From: Polaribacter sp. Z022
GTDB lineage: Bacteria > Bacteroidota > Bacteroidia > Flavobacteriales > Flavobacteriaceae
DNA: 64,000 bases
Assembly (NCBI RefSeq): GCF_023555495.1
Contig: NZ_JALCZO010000002.1
Location: 310,001 to 374,000 of the forward strand
Direction: 5' to 3'
Shown one piece after another: positions 26,777 to 36,630 of the stretch. A model generated the notes under the pieces. It was not told the origin of the DNA and did not search any database. It worked only from the letters and a program-made list of their open reading frames with translations. Position numbers and translations under genes: made by a program. Position 1 is the first letter of the stretch; each line of letters starts with the position of its first letter.

Positions 26777-27526
26777 TTAAATCGATTTTAAAAAATTGAT
26801 AACATCTGCTTTTTTTCTTACTGAAACAGGGATATTAGTATTGTTGTTTAATATGATGTAGCCACCATCAGATTTTATATACTCTTTAATTTCTAGTTTA
26901 TTTATAAGATGGCTTTGATGCACTCTTATAAACCCATTATTTTTTAGTAAATCTGCATAATACTTTAAGGTTTTTGATACTAATATTTTAGAGGCGTCTT
27001 TAAGATAAAAAGTAGTGTAATTGTTGTCTGATTGACAACGAATAATTTCATCTGTATTAACAATAATTATTTTATCTTGTGTATATAATGATATTCTGTT
27101 AAGAATGCTGTTTTGATTGTTAATTGCCTCTTTTAGAATGTTTAACTGTTCTTTTTGAGGTTCTATTTGTTGTTTTACTTTTTGTATAGAACTGCTTAAA
27201 TCATCATTAGAATATGGTTTTAAGATATAGTCTATTGCAGCAAATTTAAAAGCTCTAATAGCATACTCATCACTAGCAGTTACAAAAATAATTTTTGATT
27301 TTAAGTTTGGAAAAATTTCTAATAAATCAAATCCAGTTCCATCACCAAGCATAATGTCTAAAAATAATATGTCTGGTTGTTTTTGTTGTAATAATTTTGC
27401 AGCTTCAATAACGCTTTTTGCAGTTCCTATTACTTCAATTTCTTTATGATAATTAGATAGATCATTAACCAGCATATCTAAAGCTAATGAATTATCTTCT
27501 ACCACAAATGATGTAAATTTTACCAT
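26777..27526 (-). CDS. LytTR-family response regulator
   Basis: A 249-residue protein. The receiver domain (1-120) has the acidic pair Glu10/Asp11, phospho-acceptor Asp57 (LFLDIML), Thr83 and Lys103. A LytTR DNA-binding domain covers about 140-249 (IIRCQSDNNYTTFYLKDASK, GFIRVHQSHLINK). It is the last gene of an operon with the LytS-type kinase, 2 bases after the metallophosphoesterase gene. LytTR proteins bind direct repeats with a period near 21 bp; such a repeat is present at 31603-31635. Confidence 0.93.
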   Translation of the reverse strand: MVKFTSFVVEDNSLALDMLVNDLSNYHKEIEVIGTAKSVIEAAKLLQQKQPDILFLDIMLGDGTGFDLLEIFPNLKSKIIFVTASDEYAIRAFKFAAIDYILKPYSNDDLSSSIQKVKQQIEPQKEQLNILKEAINNQNSILNRISLYTQDKIIIVNTDEIIRCQSDNNYTTFYLKDASKILVSKTLKYYADLLKNNGFIRVHQSHLINKLEIKEYIKSDGGYIILNNNTNIPVSVRKKADVINFLKSI

Positions 27527-27528
27527 AA

Positions 27529-28374
27529 TTAAAGTTTTTCTTCTAATTTAAAAATTGTTATTTCTGGTCTTACATTAAATCTAACTGGGTATAAATTTCC
27601 AAGAGCTCTGTTAATATATAGAGTTCTTCCATCATAAAGATCAAACTCACCAGAAGAATAGCGTTTGTTTTTTACAGGAAGAATAGGTGGGTTTAAAAAA
27701 GGAGGTTTTACTTGTCCTCCATGAGTATGTCCAGATAAAATCCAACCTTTATAGTTATTCCAAACGTTTAAATCACAAACATCAGGATTGTGGCATAAAA
27801 CCAAATTAGCTTTGTTTTTATCATATTTACTCATAACTTTTACTGGGTTAAAATTAGATCCCCAATAATCATCAATACCTAGTATGTTTAATCCATCAAA
27901 ATTTATTTCTTCATTTCTTAGAATGTTAATTCCTGCTTTGTTTAAAATTGATGAAATAGTATTAGCTACGTTAGGTTCTAACCAATCTACCCCATAATCA
28001 TGATTACCTAAAACACCAGCAGTTCCTAGTTTTCCAATTACTGCATGTTTAAAAACTTCTTCTAATTGATTAAACTGTTCTGCTGTTTCATAAGAAACAA
28101 AATCTCCAGTATAAACAACAAAATCTGGTTTGTATAAACTTGCTTTTTTAAATGAATCTATTATGTATTGATATTTAAACTTATTACCAACATGAACATC
28201 GCTAATTTGCATTAATGTTTTACCTATTAAGTTTTTAGGTAAATTTTTAATAGGCATTTTTACATTTACAAATTCAAGCCAAAAGGGTTCTATTTGCCAA
28301 GTATAAAGACCTCCAACAATGCTAGCTCCAATAGATGTAAGTATAGATTTTTTTATAAATTTTCTTCTTTCCAT
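27529..28374 (-). CDS. YkuE-like metallophosphoesterase, Tat-type or membrane-anchored
   Basis: A 281-residue calcineurin-like phosphoesterase. The metal motifs are SDVHVG, YTGDF, GNHDYG and SGHTHGGQ. The N-terminus MERRKFIKKSILTSIGASIVGG resembles a twin-arginine signal, so the enzyme probably acts in the periplasm or on its membrane face, like Bacillus YkuE. It lies between the sensor kinase (6-base gap) and the response regulator (2-base gap), an uncommon insertion that suggests a role in the same signalling circuit. The substrate is unknown. Confidence 0.88.
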   Translation of the reverse strand: MERRKFIKKSILTSIGASIVGGLYTWQIEPFWLEFVNVKMPIKNLPKNLIGKTLMQISDVHVGNKFKYQYIIDSFKKASLYKPDFVVYTGDFVSYETAEQFNQLEEVFKHAVIGKLGTAGVLGNHDYGVDWLEPNVANTISSILNKAGINILRNEEINFDGLNILGIDDYWGSNFNPVKVMSKYDKNKANLVLCHNPDVCDLNVWNNYKGWILSGHTHGGQVKPPFLNPPILPVKNKRYSSGEFDLYDGRTLYINRALGNLYPVRFNVRPEITIFKLEEKL

Positions 28375-28380
28375 AGTTTT

Positions 28381-30354
28381 TTAATAATCTGTAATTAAAG
28401 GAATTTTAAAACTAACTTTTGTACCAGATATTTTATTGTTTAACATTATTTCTTCAATAGAAAAAGAATTGTACTTAGATAAATTTTGAATACGTTCTTT
28501 AGTTAATTTTACTGCAATTGATTTATGAGTTGTTATCTTTTTTTCTTTTTGTTCTTGATTGTATCCAATACCATTATCTATAATTTTAAAATATAAAAAC
28601 TTGTCTTTTACTTCAAATTGAATTTTAATTTCAGCTTTTTCTGTAATTTGATTGAAAGCATGTTTAATACAATTTTCTACAAAAGGTTGAATAAGCATTG
28701 GAGGAATTAAAATTTCTTCTGAATCAATATTTTTTAGAGAAGTTTCAATTGAAAAATGAAAAGATTTAGAACTCATTTGTTGTTCTAATTGCAAATAAGT
28801 TTCTAAAGTAATTATTTCATCTTTTAAGCTAATTTTTTCTAATCGAGAATTATTTAAAACACTTCTTAAAAGTATAGAAAATTGAGAAATTGTTTTGTTT
28901 AATTCAATAGATTTTCCTGAGTTACCTAAAGCTTTAATTCCATTTAAAACATTAAAAATAAAATGAGGATTCATTTGTAATTGTAAAGCTTTCTGTTCTA
29001 AATTTAGAAGATAGTTTTCTAATTTTAAGCTATCAATTTTTTTCTTATTCTTGTTTTTTTCTTGTCTTATATATACTTCTACAATACCCGCTAAAAGTAA
29101 ACAAACTATAACACCACATAGAATTTGAAACCAAATTTTTTGATAAATAGGAGAATCTATTATAAAACTTAAAGTTGTTTTTTTGCTTAAAGTTTCTTTG
29201 TTTTTAGATTGAACACTAAAAGTGTATTTACCAGCTTTTAAATTTGCAAAATTTACTTGGTTTTGATAGCTCCAAGGAGATGTTTTTTTATTTAAAGTAT
29301 ATTGGTATTGAATGTTTTTAGAGTTTTTTAAATCTACAGTTTTAAAAGAAAATGAAATGTTATTTTGAGTAGAATTTAATTGTAGGTCTTTGTTGAATGT
29401 ATGTGGAATATCTTTGTAGTTTACAGAAATGTTTTCAATTAAAATAGTTGGTTTTTTTTTAGTGTTAACATCAGAAAACTTATATAAACCTCTGTCTTTA
29501 CTTGCAATCCAAATTGTGTTTTGGTTGTCTAGAAAAACACTGTTTATCTTATTAGAAATATCAGTATTGTACTTATTTATTTTTCTTTTAAAAGTGTAAT
29601 TATTTGCATCTAAAATTTCAATTCCATTTTCTGATGAAGAAACCCAAATTTCATCTTTTATTTTTTCTATAGAAGAGATGTTTTCAATGGTTTTATAACT
29701 ATTGATAATCTTACTTTTATCAATAATATTCAATTCATTTTCTAAAGAACTAGCAATAATTTTGTTGTTATTTATTAAAAAGTTTGAGAACCGTTCATCA
29801 GAAATTTTTTGAATATTTTCTGGATTTTTTAATTTTTCAATATTCCATAAACCATTGTTAGAAGCTATATAGATTGAATTTTTATGTTGAATGACATCCT
29901 GTATAACAGAGAAATCTATTTGAGAATTAATTTTTAAAGGAAGAATATTTGTTTCTGAATATTCATAAAGGCCTTGTGTTGTGCATAATAATACTTTGTT
30001 TCTTATTAAAACAATTTTTAAAACTTTCTCTTTTCCTAAATAATTAAATTTTCCATTTTTTAAGCTGAAAATTCCTTTTTCATGACCAATAAATAACGTT
30101 TTGTTTTTTGCAAATAAAGAAATTGCTTTAGAGTTTGTATGAAGATTTATAATTTTAAAAGAAGTACCATCAAATTTAATTAATCCTTTATCTGTAGCAA
30201 GCCATAAATAGCCTGTGTTGTCTTGGGTAATATCATTTATTGATGTGTTTATAAGTCCATCTGAAATTGAAAAATGTTCTAAATTATTTTCTTGAGAATA
30301 AGCTTCAAAAGAAAGTATTGTTAAAAATAATATGATTTTTAATAATTTGGTCAT
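28381..30354 (-). CDS. LytS-type sensor histidine kinase with beta-propeller sensor
   Basis: A 657-residue membrane kinase. Signal peptide (1-20), then propeller-type Reg_prop repeats (about 25-295; TQDNTGYLWLATDKGLIKFDG), a Y_Y_Y domain (about 320-400), one membrane span (about 406-428), a coiled coil, and a His_kinase domain with His464 in QMNPHFIFN, N-box ENCIKHAF and G-box DNGIGYN. This is the classical design of bacteroidetal kinases that pair with LytTR regulators. It heads the three-gene operon. Its -7 box is so close to the ATG that the mRNA may be leaderless. Confidence 0.93.
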   Translation of the reverse strand: MTKLLKIILFLTILSFEAYSQENNLEHFSISDGLINTSINDITQDNTGYLWLATDKGLIKFDGTSFKIINLHTNSKAISLFAKNKTLFIGHEKGIFSLKNGKFNYLGKEKVLKIVLIRNKVLLCTTQGLYEYSETNILPLKINSQIDFSVIQDVIQHKNSIYIASNNGLWNIEKLKNPENIQKISDERFSNFLINNNKIIASSLENELNIIDKSKIINSYKTIENISSIEKIKDEIWVSSSENGIEILDANNYTFKRKINKYNTDISNKINSVFLDNQNTIWIASKDRGLYKFSDVNTKKKPTILIENISVNYKDIPHTFNKDLQLNSTQNNISFSFKTVDLKNSKNIQYQYTLNKKTSPWSYQNQVNFANLKAGKYTFSVQSKNKETLSKKTTLSFIIDSPIYQKIWFQILCGVIVCLLLAGIVEVYIRQEKNKNKKKIDSLKLENYLLNLEQKALQLQMNPHFIFNVLNGIKALGNSGKSIELNKTISQFSILLRSVLNNSRLEKISLKDEIITLETYLQLEQQMSSKSFHFSIETSLKNIDSEEILIPPMLIQPFVENCIKHAFNQITEKAEIKIQFEVKDKFLYFKIIDNGIGYNQEQKEKKITTHKSIAVKLTKERIQNLSKYNSFSIEEIMLNNKISGTKVSFKIPLITDY

Positions 30355-30359
30355 CTATA

Positions 30360-30367
30360 CAAATTTA
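30360..30367 (-). promoter_or_regulatory. Promoter -7 box of the kinase operon
   Basis: TAAATTTG on the minus strand, 5 bases before the ATG. Transcription would begin at or beside the start codon. Confidence 0.5.
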
Positions 30368-30374
30368 CTAATTA

Positions 30375-30415
30375 AAACGTCATTACACTATAGATATATT
30401 TGTGTAATGACGTTT
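30375..30415 (-). terminator. Inverted repeat after the lipoprotein gene
   Basis: AAACGTCATTACAC and its exact complement form a 14-bp stem with a 13-base loop, followed by TTTT on the minus strand. It probably terminates the lipoprotein transcript. It also lies just upstream of the kinase promoter, so an operator role is possible. Confidence 0.65.
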
Positions 30416-30440
30416 ATCAAACTACAATCTCCATTCCATT

Positions 30441-31535
30441 TTACTTCATAGCATACAAACGTTTGTTATTTGTATCTGGTTCTATATGTTTTAGATCTCC
30501 ATAAGGTTTAATTAAAGGTTTTAATACTACTAAACCAGTTGTTCTACCTCTAATTATTAATGTGCTGTTTTTTGTACTCCATTTCCATCTAAATTTTTCT
30601 AAAGGGATGTTGTATTGGTTAATTTCTACCATTAATTCTTCATGTTGTTCTATCCAATCCATTACTTCTTCAGAAGAAGAGAATGTTGGCATTTCATCAT
30701 CTGTATGATGATATCCAAATTCCCATTTAATTGGAATTGAAAATTGTTCTGTATAAGCTTCTCCTACATATCTTTCTTCTTCATTATGTAAGGCTTCAAA
30801 CCAATCTATATCTTTTTCTTGCGGATATTTTTTTGCAATTTCTTTAGATAAATCTGTTTTTCCAGGAGAATTTGCAGTTGGATAAAAAACATAATATGGT
30901 TGTGCTAAGTAGTGATTAGAAAACTCTCCACCAAAGATTGTAAAGTATGGAGATGCAATAACTTTAGGTAAACTTTGAGCTGAAAAAGCATCTTTTAATG
31001 TTTTTAAAAGTTCTTTATCTTCCACTAATCCAGAAGCGTGAAAAACAATTTTTGTATTGTTGTTTACTACATTTTTTAATGAAGGGAGTGTGCCTTGAGT
31101 TATACTTCTTCTTAAAGTTTCTGAAGTAATTTTATCTCCTCTTACAATTGTTTCTAAATTCATCCCTTTATAAGGATTACTTTTGTTTACAATATGAACT
31201 TCTCCATAAGGATTAACATTTGCATGGGTATTCATCCAAACAATAATTTCTTCTAAAGAATATTGACCGTCAATTACTTTTAAACCTTTTTCTTTAAAAT
31301 AATTTCTGGCATCAGCGTAAAATGTTTCACTGCCTTTATCAAAACCAGCAATGAATACAATTGGTTCTCTAGATTTTGTTTCAATTTTTACTTCTTCACT
31401 TATAGCAGTGTCTGTATTTGCTAAAATGATGGTTTCTTTTTCTTTTTTTATTTCGTTGTTATCACAACTAATAAAAGGACTGCTTAATACAATTAGACCT
31501 GCAACTAATACTGATTTACTTAGGAATGTTCTCAT
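30441..31535 (-). CDS. Lipoprotein of unknown function
   Basis: A 364-residue protein with a lipoprotein signal ending FISC (Cys24) and then an acidic/lysine-rich linker. The body contains PIVFIAGFDKGSETFYADARNYF, YSLEEIIVWMNTHANVNPYGEVHIVNK and a tryptophan-rich C-terminal part (KFRWKWSTKNSTLIIRGR). I do not recognise the family. It lies directly upstream of the LytS/LytTR operon on the same strand, and a LytTR-like direct repeat precedes it, so it may be a target of that system. Confidence 0.7.
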   Translation of the reverse strand: MRTFLSKSVLVAGLIVLSSPFISCDNNEIKKEKETIILANTDTAISEEVKIETKSREPIVFIAGFDKGSETFYADARNYFKEKGLKVIDGQYSLEEIIVWMNTHANVNPYGEVHIVNKSNPYKGMNLETIVRGDKITSETLRRSITQGTLPSLKNVVNNNTKIVFHASGLVEDKELLKTLKDAFSAQSLPKVIASPYFTIFGGEFSNHYLAQPYYVFYPTANSPGKTDLSKEIAKKYPQEKDIDWFEALHNEEERYVGEAYTEQFSIPIKWEFGYHHTDDEMPTFSSSEEVMDWIEQHEELMVEINQYNIPLEKFRWKWSTKNSTLIIRGRTTGLVVLKPLIKPYGDLKHIEPDTNNKRLYAMK

Positions 31536-31565
31536 GATTTCTGCTTTTTTAATGTTAATACACTA

Positions 31566-31573
31566 TAAAAGTA
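31566..31573 (-). promoter_or_regulatory. Weak -7 box of the lipoprotein gene
   Basis: TACTTTTA matches TAnnTTTG in all but the final G, consistent with a promoter that needs an activator. Confidence 0.4.
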
Positions 31574-31602
31574 GAATAGAAGTAAGGTTAAATTTTACGA
31601 GT

Positions 31603-31635
31603 ATTAGAATTCGTAATTTTTGAATTAGAATTCGT
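31603..31635 (-). promoter_or_regulatory. Direct repeat with 21-bp period, LytTR-like activator site
   Basis: ATTAGAATTCGT occurs at 31603-31614 and again at 31624-31635. The period equals two helical turns, the geometry of LytTR binding sites. The pair lies immediately upstream of the expected -33 region of the lipoprotein promoter. Confidence 0.5.
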
Positions 31636-31641
31636 TAATAT

Positions 31642-32778
31642 TTATTTTTTTTGATTGTAAACTACCAGTTTTGTTATTCCTTCTTCATTAGGGTTTTTGG
31701 CAAAAGAACGCAAATAAACATCCATATATTTTATAATTCTTTCTTCTGGATAGAATAATACTTTATTGTCATACTGTGCCCATTCGTTCATTTGTAAATA
31801 AGCTTTACCGTTTTCAAAACGATAAAAATGATGAATATGATCTGGTAAATTGTCTTCTAATTCTTCATTTATAAAAACATTGTAATAATTTAAGTCTGCT
31901 GTAAAAAAATGAAAAGATAGTAAGCTGTCATAAAAACCTGTAGTCCAATTAGAAAAAGGTAAAATAATTGTAAAAATTAAGATTGCTACTTTTTGTTTAT
32001 TAAAGAATTTAAAGAAAAATTCAAATGCATTTGAAGTTTTTAGAGTCCAAAATAAAATTATTACACTTAACATATTTTGTATGTTCCAAGGCACAACATT
32101 GTAGCCATAACCTAGGTAAAATAAAAGGAAAGTTATAATTCCATGCATAGAAAGTATAAATAAGACTCCAAATTTTCTTGTTTTATTAAACAATAATAAA
32201 ACACCCATTAAAGCTTCTAACCAAGGAACAGCATAAGTAAATATCTCTAAAAACCACTGAGGCAAACAAATTAGTGCGTTTGTAGAACCATCTATACAAC
32301 TAAAATGTTTGTTTAAGGCACTTAGCCATTGTATGTAAAAAGCTTCATTTGCTTTTTGTACTCCACTCCAAAAATAGGTAGCAAAAAATATGAGAATAAT
32401 GGCATATAAAATTTTTCTACTTTCTGCTTTTCTGCCAAAAATTTCAATTGCAAAAATGGTTAAAAAACTCTGATAAAAGTAGGGTTGAAGCCTGTTTTGA
32501 TCTACTAAAGCTAAAAAGAGATACAATAAAATAATTGTCCAACCTTGCCATTTTTTATTTTGAAAAATATAGACTATTTGTATAATAAATAAGAACCCAC
32601 CTAATAAATAATCAAAAGGATATGTTGGTATTGGTAACCAGTCAAACAAAGGAATTACAGGAAAAACTTTGGTTGTAACCCACAATTTTGGAGCATAAAC
32701 CATTAATATTAAAACTCCAAGAATTGCTAAAATTCTTACGTAATTTATTTTTTGTTTGTCAGTTAAATTTGCAATCAT
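31642..32778 (-). CDS. Polytopic membrane protein, HTTM/DoxX-like
   Basis: A 378-residue protein with about eight membrane segments. FFATYFWSGVQKANEAFY and YAVPWLEALMGVLLLF resemble the membrane cores of HTTM (vitamin K carboxylase-like) and MauE/DoxX proteins. A soluble C-terminal tail of about 90 residues follows the last span. The function is not recognised. It starts 1 base after uvrA and is probably cotranscribed. Confidence 0.6.
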   Translation of the reverse strand: MIANLTDKQKINYVRILAILGVLILMVYAPKLWVTTKVFPVIPLFDWLPIPTYPFDYLLGGFLFIIQIVYIFQNKKWQGWTIILLYLFLALVDQNRLQPYFYQSFLTIFAIEIFGRKAESRKILYAIILIFFATYFWSGVQKANEAFYIQWLSALNKHFSCIDGSTNALICLPQWFLEIFTYAVPWLEALMGVLLLFNKTRKFGVLFILSMHGIITFLLFYLGYGYNVVPWNIQNMLSVIILFWTLKTSNAFEFFFKFFNKQKVAILIFTIILPFSNWTTGFYDSLLSFHFFTADLNYYNVFINEELEDNLPDHIHHFYRFENGKAYLQMNEWAQYDNKVLFYPEERIIKYMDVYLRSFAKNPNEEGITKLVVYNQKK

Positions 32779-32779
32779 T

Positions 32780-35572
32780 TTAAAACACTAATTTTTCTTT
32801 TAAATATTTAGCAGTATAAGATTCTTTATTATTGGCTAGTTCTTCAGGTGTACCTTCAAAGATAAGATTTCCTCCATTTTTTCCACCCTCTAAACCTAAA
32901 TCAATTATATAATCTGCACATTTTATCAATTCAATATTATGTTCAATTACTATTATAGAATGTCCTTTTTCAATTAAAGCATTAAAAGAAGCTAATAATT
33001 TTTTAATATCATGAAAATGTAAACCCGTAGTTGGTTCATCAAAAATGAATAAAGCTTTGTCTTTTGTGTTTCCTTTGACTAAGAATGAAGCCAATTTAAT
33101 TCTTTGCGCTTCTCCACCAGAAAGGGTAGAAGAAGACTGTCCTAATTGCACATAACCTAACCCAACGTCTTGTAAAGGTTTTAATTTGCTGGCAATTTTA
33201 GGAACTAAATTTTCAGAGAAAAAAGTAACAGCTTCATCTATAGTTAGGTTTAAAATGTCATCTATAGATTTTCCATCAAACTTAACTTCTAAAACTTCTT
33301 TCTTAAAACGTTTACCATTACAAACCTCGCATTCTAAATGCACATCAGCCATAAATTGCATTTCAATTGTAACTTCACCTTCACCTTTACAAACTTCACA
33401 ACGTCCTCCTTCTACATTAAAAGAAAAGTGTTTTGGTTTGTAGTTTCTAATGTTTGATAATTTTTGATTAGAAAATAACATTCTAATGTCATCATAAGCT
33501 TTTATATAGGTAACAGGATTTGAACGAGAAGAACGACCAATAGGATTTTGATCTATAAATTCTACATGCTTTAAGTTGTCGTAACTTCCTTTTATTTCTG
33601 TATGCTGCCCAATTTTATCTCCATAACTAATCAATTTTTTTTGCATTGTTGGGTATAGAATATTTTTTACCAAAGTACTTTTTCCTGAGCCAGAAACTCC
33701 TGTAATTACAGATAAACAGTTTAAAGGAAAGGTAACATTAATGTTTTTTAAGTTGTTTTCTCTAGCTCCAACTATTTGTACATTATTTTTTGAAGTTCTA
33801 CGTTTTGTAGGAATTTCAATTTTTAATTCTTCATTTAAATATTTAGCGGTTAAAGAGTCAGATTTTAAAATGTCTTTAAAGTTACCCTCTGCTACTACAT
33901 TTCCTCCATAAGTACCTGCTTCAGGACCAATATCAATAATATAATCTGCTTCTTTCATAATATCTTCATCATGCTCTACCACAACAACTGTATTACCTAA
34001 ATCTCGTAAGTTTTTTAAAACACCAATTAATCTTTCTGTGTCTTTTGGGTGTAATCCAATACTAGGTTCGTCTAAAATATACATAGAACCTACCAAAGAA
34101 CTTCCTAGAGAAGTCGCTAAGTTTATTCGCTGGCTTTCACCACCAGAAAGAGTGTTTGATGTTCTGTTGATAGTTAAATATGACAAGCCAACATCATTTA
34201 AAAACTGCAAACGATTGTTAATTTCTGTCAATAAACGTTTTCCAATTTTTTCTTCGTATTTATTTAATTTTAGATTCTTAAAAAATACTGTTAATTCATC
34301 TAAAGGAAGGGTAACTAAATCTGAAATTGTTTTATTATTTATTTTTACAAAATTGGTTTCTTCTCTTAAACGTTTTCCATTACAAGTTGTACATTTTGTT
34401 TTTCCTCGATAGCGAGAAAGCATAACTCTATTCTGAATTTTATAACTTTTTTCTTCTAAAGCTGTAAAGAAATGATTGATACCTTTAAATGATTTGTTGC
34501 CACTCCAAACCAACTCTTTTTGTTTTTCAGATAATTCAAACCAAGGTTTATGAATAGGAATGTCAAATTGATAAGCAACATCAATTAAGTCTTCTTTGTA
34601 ATGTCTGTAAGAATCTGTTTTAAAAGGAAAAATACAATCTTCCATAATTGATAAACCTGTATTTGGTATTACCAATTCTGCATCAATACCAATTACATTT
34701 CCATAACCTTCACAAGTAGGACAAGCTCCATAAGGATTGTTAAAACTGAATAAATGTGTGTTTGGTTCTAAGAAAGACATGCCATCTAAATCGAATTTAT
34801 TACTAAATTCTGCAACTTTATTGTCTCCTAAATTTTCGATAAAACAAACACCTTTTCCTTCAAAAAAAGCAGTTTGTATAGCATCTGCTAATCTGTTGTA
34901 AAAATCTTCATCATTTTTAGTAATGATTCTGTCTACAACTAAAAAAAGAGTTTCATTTTTGTATTCTTTTTGAGGAAAATCAGCAATTCTATAAATTGTT
35001 TCATTCCATTTTAAACGTGCATACCCTTGTTGCTCTAAAACTTGTAAAACGGTTTTTAAATCACGGTTTTCATCAATAGTAATTGGTGCTAATAACAATA
35101 ATTTTGTGCGTTCTTCAAACTCTTTTACAAAGTTTACAACATCAGAAACAGTATCTTTTTTAACTTCTTTACCAGAAATAGGAGAGAAGGTTTTACCAAT
35201 TCTTGCATATAGCAACTTTATATAATCATAAATTTCGGTACTTGTACCCACTGTAGATCTTGGGTTTGTAGAATTTACTTTTTGCTCAATTGCTATTGCT
35301 GGTGCTATACCTTTAATATAATCTACTTTAGGTTTGTGTAATTTACCCAAAAACTGTCTTGCATAAGAACTTAAGCTTTCTACATAGCGTCTTTGACCTT
35401 CTGCGTATAAAGTATCAAAAGCTAGTGAAGATTTTCCAGAACCAGAAAGACCCGTAATTACAACTAGTTTGTTTCTTGGTATAACAACATCAATGTCTTT
35501 TAAATTATGGAGTTTAGCTCCTTTAATTATGATGTTTTCTTTAGGGTTTATAGTTGATAAGTCAGTCTTCAT
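32780..35572 (-). CDS. uvrA: Excinuclease ABC subunit A
   Basis: A 930-residue protein of full UvrA length. Two ABC modules have Walker A motifs GLSGSGKSS and GVSGSGKST, both with LSGGE signatures. Zinc-binding cysteine pairs are visible as CPTCEGYG / CTTCNGKR and CEVCKGEG / CEVCNGKR. It locates bulky DNA damage with UvrB in nucleotide excision repair. Bacteroidota often carry two uvrA copies, and this looks like a complete one. Confidence 0.95.
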   Translation of the reverse strand: MKTDLSTINPKENIIIKGAKLHNLKDIDVVIPRNKLVVITGLSGSGKSSLAFDTLYAEGQRRYVESLSSYARQFLGKLHKPKVDYIKGIAPAIAIEQKVNSTNPRSTVGTSTEIYDYIKLLYARIGKTFSPISGKEVKKDTVSDVVNFVKEFEERTKLLLLAPITIDENRDLKTVLQVLEQQGYARLKWNETIYRIADFPQKEYKNETLFLVVDRIITKNDEDFYNRLADAIQTAFFEGKGVCFIENLGDNKVAEFSNKFDLDGMSFLEPNTHLFSFNNPYGACPTCEGYGNVIGIDAELVIPNTGLSIMEDCIFPFKTDSYRHYKEDLIDVAYQFDIPIHKPWFELSEKQKELVWSGNKSFKGINHFFTALEEKSYKIQNRVMLSRYRGKTKCTTCNGKRLREETNFVKINNKTISDLVTLPLDELTVFFKNLKLNKYEEKIGKRLLTEINNRLQFLNDVGLSYLTINRTSNTLSGGESQRINLATSLGSSLVGSMYILDEPSIGLHPKDTERLIGVLKNLRDLGNTVVVVEHDEDIMKEADYIIDIGPEAGTYGGNVVAEGNFKDILKSDSLTAKYLNEELKIEIPTKRRTSKNNVQIVGARENNLKNINVTFPLNCLSVITGVSGSGKSTLVKNILYPTMQKKLISYGDKIGQHTEIKGSYDNLKHVEFIDQNPIGRSSRSNPVTYIKAYDDIRMLFSNQKLSNIRNYKPKHFSFNVEGGRCEVCKGEGEVTIEMQFMADVHLECEVCNGKRFKKEVLEVKFDGKSIDDILNLTIDEAVTFFSENLVPKIASKLKPLQDVGLGYVQLGQSSSTLSGGEAQRIKLASFLVKGNTKDKALFIFDEPTTGLHFHDIKKLLASFNALIEKGHSIIVIEHNIELIKCADYIIDLGLEGGKNGGNLIFEGTPEELANNKESYTAKYLKEKLVF

Positions 35573-35758
35573 TCATTGAAAATATAAGGGATAAAAATAC
35601 TTTTTTTTTCACCTACTATAAAACTAATATGAATGAATTTTGTTAAAATATTTGTTGATTTAAAAAATATTAATCATATTTGACGTTCATAAGAACCACA
35701 AAATTAGACGCATATAGGTTAAAATTACTTTTTTAAATATTAATTTAATATTAAACTA

Positions 35759-35777
35759 AAAGAACAACTTGTTCTTT
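35759..35777. promoter_or_regulatory. Palindrome before the ECF sigma gene
   Basis: AAAGAACAA-C-TTGTTCTTT, 9-bp perfect arms, 11 bases before the start codon. It could be an operator or a leader hairpin that hides the start. Confidence 0.45.
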
Positions 35778-35788
35778 AAAAAGTAGTT

Positions 35789-36376
35789 ATGATGCGAAAA
35801 AATTCAATTACAGACAGTACTTTAGTTAGTGATTATATACAAGGAAATGAAGCATCTTTAGAGGTTCTTATTAAAAGACATCAACAAAGATTATTTAGCT
35901 TTATTTATAGTAAAGTTCAAGATAGAGATATAACAGAAGATATTTTTCAAGACACTTTTATAAAAGTGATTAGAACTCTTAAAAAAGGTAATTATAATGA
36001 AGAAGGTAAGTTTTTACCTTGGGTTATGAGAATTGCTCATAATTTAGTTATAGACCATTTTAGAAAGTCTAATAGAATGCCAACCTTTAAAAATACAGAT
36101 GAATTTGATATATTTTCTGTTTTAGGTGATGGAAATTTAAATGCCGAAAAGCAAATTATACAAGAACAGATTTTTGCTGATGTAAGAGAACTTGTAAAAG
36201 AGTTGCCAGAAGAACAAAAAGAAGTTTTAGTTATGCGTATGTATAAAGATATGAGCTTTAAAGAAATAAGCGAAAACACTGGTGTTAGTATCAATACAGC
36301 TTTGGGTAGAATGCGATATGCATTAATAAATATGCGTAAATTAATAGAAAAACATAAAATTATTTTAGTAAACTAA
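35789..36376 (+). CDS. ECF-type RNA polymerase sigma factor
   Basis: A 195-residue sigma-70 family protein with region 2 at about 22-95 (FIYSKVQDRDITEDIFQDTFIKV, WVMRIAHNLVIDHFR) and region 4 at about 135-185 (LPEEQKEVLVMRMYKDMSFKEISENTGVS). There is no anti-sigma gene of normal size beside it; instead a 47-codon ORF follows 58 bases downstream and ends at a terminator. The second Met is an equally plausible start. The regulon is unknown. Confidence 0.93.
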   Translation: MMRKNSITDSTLVSDYIQGNEASLEVLIKRHQQRLFSFIYSKVQDRDITEDIFQDTFIKVIRTLKKGNYNEEGKFLPWVMRIAHNLVIDHFRKSNRMPTFKNTDEFDIFSVLGDGNLNAEKQIIQEQIFADVRELVKELPEEQKEVLVMRMYKDMSFKEISENTGVSINTALGRMRYALINMRKLIEKHKIILVN

Positions 36377-36434
36377 CAATAAAGTAAAATTTGTATCGTT
36401 ATCTAATTGAAACACAAAGAATAAAAGATATCAT

Positions 36435-36578
36435 ATGATGCAAATTTACTCAAGAAAGTCGTCTGAAATTCAGATGCAACCTACAAAAGAAACAGTTCAA
36501 TTTTTGATTGATTTTTCCAAATCGCTAACTATTGTTAAAACCAAATCAAAAGATTACATTGAATTGAATTTGAATTAA
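36435..36578 (+). CDS. Small protein downstream of the ECF sigma gene
   Basis: A 47-residue ORF starting MMQIYSRKSSEIQMQP and containing KETVQFLIDFSKSLTIVKTK. It is amphipathic with no signal peptide or membrane span. It is on the same strand as the sigma gene, 58 bases after it, and ends 8 bases before a clear terminator, so the two probably share a transcript. Base composition is codon-like. I recall similar short ORFs behind sigma factors in related genomes but cannot verify this. It might modulate the sigma factor. Confidence 0.6.
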   Translation: MMQIYSRKSSEIQMQPTKETVQFLIDFSKSLTIVKTKSKDYIELNLN

Positions 36579-36585
36579 GAGTGGA

Positions 36586-36617
36586 AAAAGCTTCAACAAT
36601 TGTTGGAGCTTTTTTTA
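36586..36617 (+). terminator. Terminator after the ECF sigma unit
   Basis: AAAGCTTCAACAATTGTTGGAGCTTT folds on itself with G-U pairs and ends in a T-run. Confidence 0.85.
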
Positions 36618-36630
36618 TGAATTATTTTTT

